Shown here in pieces: positions 1-8,436 of a stretch of 19,215 nucleotides of DNA (positions are counted from its first letter, which is position 1; every line of letters starts with the position of its first letter). The notes beneath the pieces were generated by a model. It saw nothing but the letters and a program-made list of their open reading frames with translations. It did not search any database and was not told the origin of the DNA. A program made the position numbers and the translations under genes. Origin of the DNA: an uncultured Ruminococcus sp. (GTDB lineage: Bacteria; Bacillota; Clostridia; Oscillospirales; Ruminococcaceae); the NCBI GenBank assembly GCA_900545285.1, contig UQYK01000038.1, positions 1 through 19,215 on the forward strand, written 5' to 3'.

Positions 1-1
1 A

Positions 2-3000
2 TCACGAACCAAACGAACACTTTTTAATTTACGAATCAACATATCCATAGATGGTATGGGCATGCTGTTTGCCCAATTCCGCCGAAGCGGTATTCCACCG
101 GAACGGTTCTATGACATCTGCTGTTCCTGCGATGGACAGCTGCAAGAGAAAACCATGGATCTTTTCCGGATTTACCAGCAGTACGACCATCTGCTTTATG
201 CGCACCATCTGAAAGATACCGAAAGTGATCTCACAGAAGCAGCTGCAATTGCCAATGGAATGGATGCTTTTTTAGGAGACACACTGTTCATTGATGAATT
301 TGAAAGCTTTACCGAAGATGAATACGAGATGCTTTCCGTCCTGATTTCCTCCTGCAAGGAAATCTACTTTGCACTGCGCACGGAAGAAACTGAACCATCT
401 CCTTTTTCACTCTTTGCTTCGGTCAACGAAACCCTGTCCCGTATCCGGCGCATTGCCGCAGAGCTGCACATTCCGGTACAGATAGAAACTTGCAGCACAC
501 CCTACCGCTTTCAGAGCGCCGATCTGCAATGGCTCAGTACACATGCTTTTCGTAAACAGGAAACCTTTTCCGGAAAAGCAGAGCATGTGCACATTCTGGA
601 TGCCGTGGATCCGACAGAAGAAGCAGATTTTACCTGTGCTACTATTCGCCGCCTTCTTGCCTCTGACCCTTCGCTGCGCTGCCGGGATATTGCTGTTCTC
701 ACCAATCAGCAGAATGAATACCACAGCATTTTAGAAACCGCCATGGAACGGTACGACCTGCCCTGTCATTTTGATGAAAAGCAGTCTGTGCTTTATACAC
801 CGCTTATGGTCTATCTTCTGACTTTGCTGGAATTGATCCGCCTGCCGTTTCCGGACACGGAACTGCTCCTTCGTCTGGGAAAAACCGGTTTAACTGCATG
901 TATGCCAGAAGAAATGGCTATTCTGGAAAATTATTGCTACTGCTGGAATATCGAGGGAAAAACATGGAATACGCCCTTTATCGGGGGAGAAGCAGAAACC
1001 GCAGAACAGCTCCGTCAAAAGCTATTGGCACCGCTCCGTCCGTTAAAACAGCAGTTTTCCAAATCAAACAACGGAAAAAAATTCTGTCAGCTGTTGTTCT
1101 CCTTTTTGGAACAGCAGCAAGTGGAAGAAAAGTTAAACACACAGCTTCTGGCAATAGCCAATTCCCAGATTCGAATGGAAACATCTGAAGAATGGGCATT
1201 TGTTTGGAACAGCTGGATTTCCGTTCTGGATCATATGGCCGATTTGTATGCAGATTTCGTGATGGAACCAAACGAATTCTGTGCTGTCACAACGGCTCTG
1301 GCACGTACAATCCAGCGCGCGATTCCACCTCGTACACTGGATGCCGTTTTCGTTTCACAGGGAAACACCGCACGATTAAACGCACCGAAGATTGTCTTTC
1401 TTTTAGGCGTTTGTGAAGGTACCTTTCCCTCCGCGCCTGGCGGAAACGGTCTCTTTTCCGAAAAGGATTGCCTGACACTGGAACAGATGGATTTTCCTGT
1501 GCTAAAATCCAGAGAAACACAGCTGGCCGATGCCAGACTTGCCGCCTATAAGCTACTCTCTGCTGCATCGCAGGATCTCTACCTGCTCTATCCCCATGTC
1601 AATATCACCCACCAAAAATGCTATCCGGCTGCAATTCTGACGCAAATCACACGCTTATTTTCCCGGACAAAACAGCTTAGTCAATCTTGCAGCGATTATG
1701 ACAGTACCTATTATGCAGTAACGATGCGTGCAGCATATTTTCAATACATTCAGCATTACAGTGATCATACGCCGGGAACAGAGAGCATCCGCAGCCTTCT
1801 TTTCTCCGATCCCTTTTATCAAAAGCGGCTTTTCGCACTGGAAAAAATTGCAAACGCCCACAACGATGATCCAGACGCGCCGCTGTTTACCATTTCTAAT
1901 GCCAAGTGGATTGAACAGTCCCTGGGCAAGACCCTTCGTCTGTCTGCCTCCGGACTGGAACAATATCAGCTGTGCCCGTTTTCTTATTTTTGTCAGCGCA
2001 TTCTCCGTCTGCATCCGCGGCAGAAAATGCAGCTGGCCGGCGCCGGAACCGGAAGCCTGATCCACTATTGTCTGGAACAACTGTTCCGCTGCTGTGACCG
2101 GGACACATTTCTTGCTATGGATCTCGCCGCACTTCTTGCCAAAGTTCAGCAATATGCATCTGCCTTCTGGCAGGAGAGCATGGGCGGCGATTTCTCGAAA
2201 AGCGCACGGGAAATTGCTGTGCTCCATCACACCATCCACAATATGGAACCACTGCTTCAGCATTTGCAGGAAGAACTGCGGCAGTCTGCCTTTTATCCAA
2301 AGTATCTGGAATTGCCCATCGCATCGGAAAGCAAGGATTTTCCGCCGCTCTACCTGCATACCAAGCAGGGGCAGACTGTTCAGCTGCTGGGAAAAGTAGA
2401 CCGTGTGGATCTCTGCCAAAAGGATGCACACACCTGGGTACGTGTCATCGATTACAAGACCGGAAGCCGCAGCTTTTCTTTTGGCAACCTCCTCTATGGA
2501 CTGGATTTGCAAATGCTGATTTATCTCTTTACCATCACAGCACCTGGTACCGCACTGGAACATGCAAAACCAGCCGGCGTCCTGTATCTGCCGTCCGGAA
2601 AAATCCGCAGTGACCAGCAGCGAACTGCACATGTGCTTCCACAGAAGCAATACTACGACACATACCGCATGAACGGCATTTTATTAAAGGACAGCGCTGT
2701 TTTAACGGCAATGGAGGCAGACGGAAAGGGATTATTTCTTCCCGGCACACTCACGCCGGATGGTACTATTGCAGAAGGCTCCGGACAGTTTCTCACGGAT
2801 ACGCAAATGAAGAGCCTGCAAAACTATGTATTCCGCACATTGATTCAAACCGCAGAGCGCATTTACAGCGGTGAGATTGATGCAAACCCACTGCAACTGA
2901 CCGATCATGACGGCTGCACATTCTGCCAGTTTTCCAATATCTGCGGAAATATCGATCACCGACACAGCCGATGTGGAAACGGCACACAGCGAACACGAGA

Positions 3001-3061
3001 AAAACTCTTGCTGGAAAAGCTACAGGAAATTGAGCAAGAAGAACAAGGAGGGAACCTCTAA
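2..3061 (+). CDS. addB: ATP-dependent helicase/deoxyribonuclease subunit B, 5' partial
   Basis: AddB pairs with AddA in the cytoplasmic nuclease-helicase that resects double-strand breaks for RecA loading. The reading frame is open to the window's left edge. The ATG at 56 is therefore probably internal: family members carry a Walker A loop near the N-terminus that is absent here, so I estimate 110-130 residues are missing. Visible signs of identity are the C-terminal RecB-type nuclease motif DYKTG (D at 2450-2452) and the iron-sulfur cysteines. The first cysteine is in QLCPFSYF (1973-1975). The C-terminal trio C-x2-C-x5-C lies at 2915, 2924 and 2942. The 1019 codons present plus the missing part match the usual length of about 1150. 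The stop TAA shares one base with the addA ATG. Identity is near certain; only the start is unknown. Confidence 0.95.
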   Translation, partial: SRTKRTLFNLRINISIDGMGMLFAQFRRSGIPPERFYDICCSCDGQLQEKTMDLFRIYQQYDHLLYAHHLKDTESDLTEAAAIANGMDAFLGDTLFIDEFESFTEDEYEMLSVLISSCKEIYFALRTEETEPSPFSLFASVNETLSRIRRIAAELHIPVQIETCSTPYRFQSADLQWLSTHAFRKQETFSGKAEHVHILDAVDPTEEADFTCATIRRLLASDPSLRCRDIAVLTNQQNEYHSILETAMERYDLPCHFDEKQSVLYTPLMVYLLTLLELIRLPFPDTELLLRLGKTGLTACMPEEMAILENYCYCWNIEGKTWNTPFIGGEAETAEQLRQKLLAPLRPLKQQFSKSNNGKKFCQLLFSFLEQQQVEEKLNTQLLAIANSQIRMETSEEWAFVWNSWISVLDHMADLYADFVMEPNEFCAVTTALARTIQRAIPPRTLDAVFVSQGNTARLNAPKIVFLLGVCEGTFPSAPGGNGLFSEKDCLTLEQMDFPVLKSRETQLADARLAAYKLLSAASQDLYLLYPHVNITHQKCYPAAILTQITRLFSRTKQLSQSCSDYDSTYYAVTMRAAYFQYIQHYSDHTPGTESIRSLLFSDPFYQKRLFALEKIANAHNDDPDAPLFTISNAKWIEQSLGKTLRLSASGLEQYQLCPFSYFCQRILRLHPRQKMQLAGAGTGSLIHYCLEQLFRCCDRDTFLAMDLAALLAKVQQYASAFWQESMGGDFSKSAREIAVLHHTIHNMEPLLQHLQEELRQSAFYPKYLELPIASESKDFPPLYLHTKQGQTVQLLGKVDRVDLCQKDAHTWVRVIDYKTGSRSFSFGNLLYGLDLQMLIYLFTITAPGTALEHAKPAGVLYLPSGKIRSDQQRTAHVLPQKQYYDTYRMNGILLKDSAVLTAMEADGKGLFLPGTLTPDGTIAEGSGQFLTDTQMKSLQNYVFRTLIQTAERIYSGEIDANPLQLTDHDGCTFCQFSNICGNIDHRHSRCGNGTQRTREKLLLEKLQEIEQEEQGGNL

Positions 3062-6000
3062 TGGCATGGACAGCTGCACAGCAGCAGGCAATTGAAAGCC
3101 GGGGGAGTGGTCTGATTGTATCTGCCGCCGCCGGAAGCGGAAAAACATCTGTTTTAGTAGAACGCCTTCTGCGGATTCTGACAGAGGAAGACCCGGAAAA
3201 ACGTGTTCCGGCAGACCGCATGATTGTTGTTACATTTACCAATGATGCCGCCGCAGAAATGAAGGCACGTCTCTCTCAGGCCTTGGATCTTCAGATTCAG
3301 CAAAATCCGGAAAATCGCTGGCTCTATCAGCAGCAAATCCTGCTGCAAAGCGCACAGATCTGTACAATCAGTTCGTTCTGCTTCTATCTGATTCGCAATC
3401 ATTTCACACACGGCGGCATTACATCCGGATTCCGGATTTTAAACGATACCGAAAGCCGCATGATTGCCGCAAAATCCGCCGACCAGGTGCTCAATCAGTG
3501 GCATCAGACACGCCCGGAGGATATGAAGCTGCTGTGGGATGCGTTTTGCGAAAAAAATGATACTCCCTTAGAACAGATCCTGCTCCAATTCCATCAGTTC
3601 CTGGCATCGGTTCCGTTCCGCGATCAATGGGAGACTGCCGCCCTGCGCAGTTTTTCTCTTCCGGTGGAAACCAATTTCTATCATCTCACGCTTTCGAAGC
3701 GGCTTCTGCACATGGCTAAAAATGCAGCGCAGCTGGCCGATAACGCAGCTGATCTTGCAACCGATCTTTACGAAAGTCCCTCTGAAAACACAGTGCTTCC
3801 CTGGATTGAAGAAGATCGCAGCTGCATTCAGCAAATGTTGCAGCACCTAAAGCAACAGGAAACAGATGCCGAGAAAATTCTCTCCGCCTATCTCGCATGC
3901 AAACAGCAGCGTGGAAGAAAACCATTTCCGAAAAAAAAGAAAAGCATCACAGACCCAGAAGTCTACGCCCAGGTAAAGCAAATCCGCGACCAGTATGTGC
4001 GCCTGGAACAGGAACTTGCAGACAATATCGCCGCAGTATTTCCGTATGAAGAAACCGATATTCGTCTGCACCAGCGAATTCTTCCGCTGATTCTGGAAAT
4101 GGAACAAGACCTGTCCGATACTGTCTGGGCAGAGAAGGTACAGCGCAATGTCCTTGGATTTGAAGACGGCGAGCGGCTGGCATTGGAACTGCTCTCGTCT
4201 CCCGGCGAAAACGGCAAAATTCAGCCCTCTCCGCTGGCAAGAGAAATGGCAGAGTATTATCAGATCATCATGATTGACGAGTACCAGGACTCCAATAATA
4301 AGCAGGATGATATTTTCAAACTTTTATCGCGGAATTGCATCGATCCGCTCACCGGAGAACTCCGCTACGGTGACAATGTGTTCCTGGTAGGGGATGTAAA
4401 GCAGTCGATCTATCGATTCCGCCTGGCAAATCCGCAGAACTTCATGCATGCTGTTTCAGGTGCAGTTTCCGGTTCCGGCGTTTGCCGCCATATAGCACTC
4501 AACCGGAATTTCCGCAGTACCCCCGGTGTGTTAAGATTTGTCAACTTTGTCTGCGGCAATCTGATGTCCCCGGTTTGCGGTGATGTGGCATACACAAAAG
4601 AAGAGGCGCTTGAACCCGGCTCCGCACTGGGAACCTTGCTGCAGCAGGAAGAACAGACTGTCCACATTGCCGTATTGCAGGAAACCTCTGAAAATGACAC
4701 CCCGGTTCAGATGCTGTACGTACTCCGGCAAATTCAGAACATGCTGCAAAGGCAAGCTGTTGTAATTGAGAAAAACGGCACAAAGCGACCCTGCCGCTAC
4801 AGCGACTTCTGCATATTAGTCCGGAACAATATCCAGTGTCAGGAGTTTTCGCATCTGTTGGAGCGACACGGCATCCCCGTACAAAGTCCGGAAGAAAAGG
4901 GATATCTCCAGGCAAGGGAAATCAGCATCCTGCTGGATATGCTCCGTATCCTGGACAATCCGCTTCTGGACACCTCTCTTGCCGCAGTAATGCTGTCTCC
5001 CATGTTCTGGTTCACCGCAGAGGAGCTCACGCGCATCCGTCTGCTTCAGTCGGAGGAACCGCTTTATATCACCCTGCGCCTGGCAGCTGATTCTGATGCA
5101 GCAGCACTGAAAGATGCTGTTCTCCAAAAAAAGTGTTCTGATCTGCTGGAAACACTGCAAAAGCTGCGGCAGATCTCCGGCATGGTCACACTGGAGAGTC
5201 TGATTCGCAAAATATATGATATGACCGACTTTCTCTCTGTCATGCAGCTGACGGAAAACGGAGAAAAAAAGCGCGCCAATCTGAATCTGCTTCTGCAATA
5301 TGCCAGACAGTATGAAGAAAATGCCGAAGCCTCCCGAAGCGGACTTTCCGGCTTTTTGCGTTACATTGACTGGCTGATAGACAGCGGAAATGATTTTCAG
5401 CAAACCACTGTCTCCGCAGGAGCCGAAAACGCCGTTGCCATCAAAACCATGCACCGCTCCAAGGGACTGGAATTCCCCTTTGTGTTTCTCGGGTATCTGG
5501 AAACCCCTTTTTCCACAGAAGAAAAGCGAAAAAATGCCTTGTTTTCAGATCAGGGAATGGCTGGGTTCTGCATAAAGGATCCGAAGACTTACACCCGTGC
5601 CAAAACACTGCCGTTTGCAGTGATTGCACAGGAAAACGAAGCACGTGCCAAAAGCGAAGAATTACGCCTGCTCTATGTTGCCATGACGCGCGCCAAACAG
5701 CAGCTGTTTCTTCCCCTGTGCACCAATCGAATCCAAACCAAGACACATCATTACTTAGAAGAATTTGCAATGTCCATATCTCAGTCCGGAGAACTTCCTG
5801 TCTCCCTGGTGCAGTCTGCCGGATCTATGGCACACTGGATCTGGATGTGCCTGGTGCTGCTGCACCCGGAACAGCTTCATGCAATCATTCCGCTTCCGCA
5901 TCAGCAGTGGAAAACGCCGGCATGGAGTGAAGGATTAAATCTTTGCTTCGAAGATGCCGTTCCGGAAATTTCGGAAGAAAAATCAGAGGAAGCGGCATTG

Positions 6001-6714
6001 CCTGCCTTTGAAAATGCACACCTACTGCAAGAGCTCCAAAGCCTGACTGCGTTTGCATACCGTTCCCCTGATGTGAAAAGGGAATCCCTGCTCAGTGTTT
6101 CTGCACTACAGGAAACCAGACAGCAGCGTCCCTCTGTCTGGGAACGGCCCAGATTCTTACAGGAACAAACCACACTGACGGGAGCAGAACGAGGAACTGC
6201 AATCCACACCTTTTTCCAGTATGCGGACTTTCCCCGTGCACAAGCTGATTTCCAGGCAGAACTGCACCGACTTTGCAAAAACGGCTTTCTTACAACCGCA
6301 CAGGCAGAAGTAGTCACGCCAAAAATTGCAGCTGGATTTTTTTCCAGTTCTCTCTACAAACGTCTGCAAAAATCCAGTCATGTTCTGCGGGAGCAAAAAT
6401 TTCTGGTGCAGTGCAGCGATTTGCAGTCATATCCAAGGATGCGAGAAATCCTGGATTTCTACGATACATCCGATAGTATGATCAAGGGAATTATCGACCT
6501 GGCATTTCAGGAGCCGGATGGTTTTGTTCTGGTGGATTATAAAACAGACTTTGTAACAGATCCGGATCTGCTCCTGCAAAATTATCAGGAACAGCTTCTG
6601 ATCTATCGTGCCGCACTGGAGTGCATTACAGGCCAGCCGGTAAAAGAAGCATGGATCTACAGCACGCACCTGCAAATGAGTATTCCGATTTCCATGGAGG
6701 TAGAAAAACAATGA
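3061..6714 (+). CDS. addA: ATP-dependent helicase/nuclease subunit A
   Basis: AddA is the UvrD-like 3'-5' helicase and nuclease subunit of AddAB, acting on DNA ends during recombinational repair. The protein has 1217 residues, a normal family length. In order I see a Q-motif-like start (TAAQQQAIE, 4-12), Walker A AAAGSGKT (22-29), Walker B IDEYQD (405-410), motif III VGDVKQSIYRFR (443-454), motif V TMHRSKGLEF (796-805), motif VI LLYVAMTRAK (870-879), and a RecB-type nuclease domain with GTAIH (H1049), D1146 and VDYKTD (D1159, K1161). All key residues are present, so both activities should be intact. A strong ribosome binding site AAGGAGGG (3045-3052) sits 8 bases before the ATG. The start overlaps the addB stop as TAATG, and the 3' end overlaps rsmA by 4 bases, indicating a coupled operon. 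Confidence 0.97.
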   Translation: MAWTAAQQQAIESRGSGLIVSAAAGSGKTSVLVERLLRILTEEDPEKRVPADRMIVVTFTNDAAAEMKARLSQALDLQIQQNPENRWLYQQQILLQSAQICTISSFCFYLIRNHFTHGGITSGFRILNDTESRMIAAKSADQVLNQWHQTRPEDMKLLWDAFCEKNDTPLEQILLQFHQFLASVPFRDQWETAALRSFSLPVETNFYHLTLSKRLLHMAKNAAQLADNAADLATDLYESPSENTVLPWIEEDRSCIQQMLQHLKQQETDAEKILSAYLACKQQRGRKPFPKKKKSITDPEVYAQVKQIRDQYVRLEQELADNIAAVFPYEETDIRLHQRILPLILEMEQDLSDTVWAEKVQRNVLGFEDGERLALELLSSPGENGKIQPSPLAREMAEYYQIIMIDEYQDSNNKQDDIFKLLSRNCIDPLTGELRYGDNVFLVGDVKQSIYRFRLANPQNFMHAVSGAVSGSGVCRHIALNRNFRSTPGVLRFVNFVCGNLMSPVCGDVAYTKEEALEPGSALGTLLQQEEQTVHIAVLQETSENDTPVQMLYVLRQIQNMLQRQAVVIEKNGTKRPCRYSDFCILVRNNIQCQEFSHLLERHGIPVQSPEEKGYLQAREISILLDMLRILDNPLLDTSLAAVMLSPMFWFTAEELTRIRLLQSEEPLYITLRLAADSDAAALKDAVLQKKCSDLLETLQKLRQISGMVTLESLIRKIYDMTDFLSVMQLTENGEKKRANLNLLLQYARQYEENAEASRSGLSGFLRYIDWLIDSGNDFQQTTVSAGAENAVAIKTMHRSKGLEFPFVFLGYLETPFSTEEKRKNALFSDQGMAGFCIKDPKTYTRAKTLPFAVIAQENEARAKSEELRLLYVAMTRAKQQLFLPLCTNRIQTKTHHYLEEFAMSISQSGELPVSLVQSAGSMAHWIWMCLVLLHPEQLHAIIPLPHQQWKTPAWSEGLNLCFEDAVPEISEEKSEEAALPAFENAHLLQELQSLTAFAYRSPDVKRESLLSVSALQETRQQRPSVWERPRFLQEQTTLTGAERGTAIHTFFQYADFPRAQADFQAELHRLCKNGFLTTAQAEVVTPKIAAGFFSSSLYKRLQKSSHVLREQKFLVQCSDLQSYPRMREILDFYDTSDSMIKGIIDLAFQEPDGFVLVDYKTDFVTDPDLLLQNYQEQLLIYRAALECITGQPVKEAWIYSTHLQMSIPISMEVEKQ

Positions 6715-7586
6715 AAAATTTAACCGATATCCGATATGTAAAATCATTGCTTTCACGGCATGGCTTCCATTTTTCGAAAAAGCTGGGACAAAATTTTCTG
6801 ATTGACCCCTCTGTTTGTCCGCAAATCGCAGAAATGGGCAATGCCAAAGCAGGGCAGGGGATTTTAGAAATCGGCCCTGGCATCGGCACACTGACACAAC
6901 AGCTGGCCATGCGGGCAGAACGTGTCACCGCAGTGGAACTGGACAGCCGGCTCTTTCCCATTTTAGAAGAAACTGTGGGAGAATTTCAGAATCTGCACAT
7001 TTTAAGCGGCGATATTTTAAAGTTTTCTGTCCCGGAACTGCTGGAACAGGAATTCCCCGGTATGCCGGTCTCTGTCTGCGCCAATTTGCCCTATTATATT
7101 ACAACACCCATTCTGATGCACTTGCTGGAAAGCGGCGCGGATATTGAGACCATTACAGTAATGGTGCAAAAGGAAGTTGCCGAAAAGCTCAAGGCTCCGG
7201 TAGGAAGCCGGGAAGCCGGCGCCATTACCGTTGCTGTGAATTTTTACGGCAGCGTAGAACTTCTGTTCCCGGTACAGCGCGACAGCTTTTTACCACCGCC
7301 GAATGTTGACTCGGCAGTGATTCAGATTCGCCTGAACCGGAGATACGATGCGTTGCTGTCTGACCGAGCACATTTCTTCTCCATGGTAAAGAATGGCTTT
7401 TCGCAGCGAAGAAAAACATTGGTAAATGTACTCTCTTCCACGATGCACTACGAAAAATCCATGCTGACACAAATTCTTGCAGAGATGCAGCTTCCGGAAA
7501 CTGTCCGGATAGAAAAGCTCACCATGGAGCAGCTGATCACCCTAAGCAATCATCTGGCGAAAATCCACCCGGATGCACAGCAGTAA
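6711..7586 (+). CDS. rsmA: 16S rRNA (adenine(1518)-N6/adenine(1519)-N6)-dimethyltransferase
   Basis: RsmA (KsgA) uses S-adenosylmethionine to dimethylate two adjacent adenines in the 3'-terminal hairpin of 16S rRNA, a late step of 30S assembly. The 291-residue protein shows the family N-terminus with GQNFLID (26-32), the SAM-binding motif LEIGPGIGTLT (52-62) and the catalytic NLPYY (125-129). I chose the ATG at 6711, not the in-frame start at 6621, for three reasons. It follows GGAGG (6696-6700) by 10 bases, it forms a 4-base ATGA overlap with the addA stop, and it gives the usual family length. Translation is probably coupled to addA. In many Bacillota this gene sits next to rnmV, so linkage to addBA is less usual. 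No clear terminator follows; the pyr promoter begins about 85 bases downstream. Confidence 0.96.
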   Translation: MKNLTDIRYVKSLLSRHGFHFSKKLGQNFLIDPSVCPQIAEMGNAKAGQGILEIGPGIGTLTQQLAMRAERVTAVELDSRLFPILEETVGEFQNLHILSGDILKFSVPELLEQEFPGMPVSVCANLPYYITTPILMHLLESGADIETITVMVQKEVAEKLKAPVGSREAGAITVAVNFYGSVELLFPVQRDSFLPPPNVDSAVIQIRLNRRYDALLSDRAHFFSMVKNGFSQRRKTLVNVLSSTMHYEKSMLTQILAEMQLPETVRIEKLTMEQLITLSNHLAKIHPDAQQ

Positions 7587-7670
7587 CCGGAACCTTGGCT
7601 TTATGCACCGAAGCTGGCATACGCTTTCTGTGAACACACTCTAAAAAATGTAAAACTTGCAAAAAAGCAC

Positions 7671-7699
7671 TGGACAAACCCCAGGAACTGTGGTATAAT
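7671..7699 (+). promoter_or_regulatory. sigma-A-type promoter of the pyr operon
   Basis: The -35 box TGGACA (7671-7676; five of six match TTGACA) is separated by exactly 17 bases from a perfect -10 box TATAAT (7694-7699). The -10 is preceded by TG one base upstream (7691-7692), an extended -10. Transcription should start near 7706, giving a leader of about 160 nucleotides before pyrR. The position just upstream of the PyrR-binding hairpin fits a pyr operon promoter. Confidence 0.85.
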
Positions 7700-7712
7700 A
7701 CTTGTAATGAAT

Positions 7713-7743
7713 CCTTTAAGTCGATCCCGTGAGGTTGACAAGG
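7713..7743 (+). promoter_or_regulatory. PyrR-binding RNA hairpin (anti-antiterminator)
   Basis: The segment folds as a lower stem CCTT/AAGG (7713-7716 with 7740-7743), a purine-containing bulge TAA (7717-7719), then GTC/GAC and GATC/GGTT, closed by the hexaloop CCGTGA (7727-7732). The core GATCCCGTGAGGTT (7723-7736) matches the known PyrR binding-loop consensus ARUCCNGNGAGGYU at 13 of 14 positions. In this family, UMP-bound PyrR stabilises the hairpin, which blocks an antiterminator and lets the downstream terminator form. The position and the pyrR gene right behind it support the call. Confidence 0.9.
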
Positions 7744-7762
7744 CGTTTCTTTCAAAACAAAA

Positions 7763-7814
7763 TGAAGCATTTCTCAAAGCATAATCTGCTTCACGAACGG
7801 ATATTTTGTAAGCA
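7763..7814 (+). promoter_or_regulatory. candidate antiterminator region of the pyr leader
   Basis: TGCTTCA (7787-7793) can pair perfectly upstream with TGAAGCA (7763-7769). TGCTTCAC (7787-7794) can also pair, with one bulged base, downstream with GTAAGCA (7808-7814), which would consume the first bases of the terminator's 5' arm. In addition AGGCG (7741-7745), at the foot of the PyrR hairpin, can pair with CGCCT (7817-7821) in the terminator. Either long-range pairing could be the antiterminator. Which one forms is my inference from hand pairing. Confidence 0.4.
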
Positions 7815-7849
7815 CTCGCCTGGTCACTGGGGTGAGTGCTTTTTATTTT
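7811..7849 (+). terminator. intrinsic terminator/attenuator upstream of pyrR
   Basis: The arm AGCACTCGCC (7811-7820) pairs over 10 bp, with one G-U, to GGTGAGTGCT (7831-7840) around a 10-base loop. A T-rich run (7840-7849) follows, with a second T run at 7852-7856. The hairpin ends only 17 bases before the pyrR ribosome binding site and lies downstream of the PyrR-binding loop. This is the classical layout of a PyrR attenuator. Confidence 0.9.
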
Positions 7850-7867
7850 GCTTTTTGGGAGGTGTAC

Positions 7868-8401
7868 ATGGAAAAGAAAGCAATCATCATGGATGAAAGC
7901 GCCATGAACCGTGCCATTGCACGGATTACATATGAAATTCTGGAGAGAAACCGCGGTGCAGAGCAGCTCTGCATTGTCGGAATTCTTTCCCGGGGTGTGA
8001 TTTTGGCAGAACGCATCGCCCGGAAAATCTATGAATTGGAACATGTTTCTGTGGAATTTGGCGCACTGGATATCACCCCGTTCCGGGATGACCGAACTGC
8101 CGAAGAAACGAAAAGTGCAAAAAGTACCATCCACTTTCCGGTACAGGACAAGCGTGTCATTATTGTAGATGATGTGCTTTATACCGGGCGAAGCTGCCGG
8201 GCGGCAATTGATGCCATTCTGGCAATCGGGCGGCCCCAGTGCATGCAGCTTGCTGTTCTGGTAGACCGTGGCCACCGGGAACTCCCGATTCGTCCAGATT
8301 ATATTGGAAAAAATGTTCCCACCGCCCAGTCTGAAACGGTTCAGGTTTCGGTACAGGAAATCGACGGCACAGACTGTGTGGCAATCTATCAAAACTCCTG
8401 A
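7868..8401 (+). CDS. pyrR: bifunctional pyr operon attenuator protein / uracil phosphoribosyltransferase
   Basis: PyrR binds a hairpin in pyr leader RNA when UMP or UTP is plentiful and promotes termination. Many members also convert uracil plus PRPP to UMP. The 177-residue protein matches the family length of about 180. It carries the PRPP-binding signature VIIVDDVLYTG (97-107, with D101 and D102) typical of type I phosphoribosyltransferases. The start at 7868 follows GGGAGGTG (7857-7864). The frame continues upstream to 7832, but that would place the start inside the terminator hairpin. It is the first gene of the pyr operon and lies right behind its own target RNA, so it should be autoregulated. 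I am sure of the family; enzymatic activity is inferred. Confidence 0.97.
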   Translation: MEKKAIIMDESAMNRAIARITYEILERNRGAEQLCIVGILSRGVILAERIARKIYELEHVSVEFGALDITPFRDDRTAEETKSAKSTIHFPVQDKRVIIVDDVLYTGRSCRAAIDAILAIGRPQCMQLAVLVDRGHRELPIRPDYIGKNVPTAQSETVQVSVQEIDGTDCVAIYQNS

Positions 8402-8436
8402 TTCATTCCCGACCAACTGATGGAAAGAAGGTTCTC

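Noticed and set aside
1655..2650. 331-codon minus-strand open frame inside addB
   Set aside because: It is an antisense shadow of addB. The composition is rich in cysteine and rare residues, there is no recognisable domain, and addB motifs lie on the other strand.
56..3061. ATG at 56 as the true start of addB
   Set aside because: The frame is open to the window edge and the sequence before 56 continues the family alignment as I recall it. The start is simply outside the window, so this is not a truncated gene.
7587..7670. Terminator for the addB-addA-rsmA transcript
   Set aside because: Only a weak 4-5 bp pairing (GGCTT with AAGCT) is present, without a T tract. Read-through into the pyr leader is possible.
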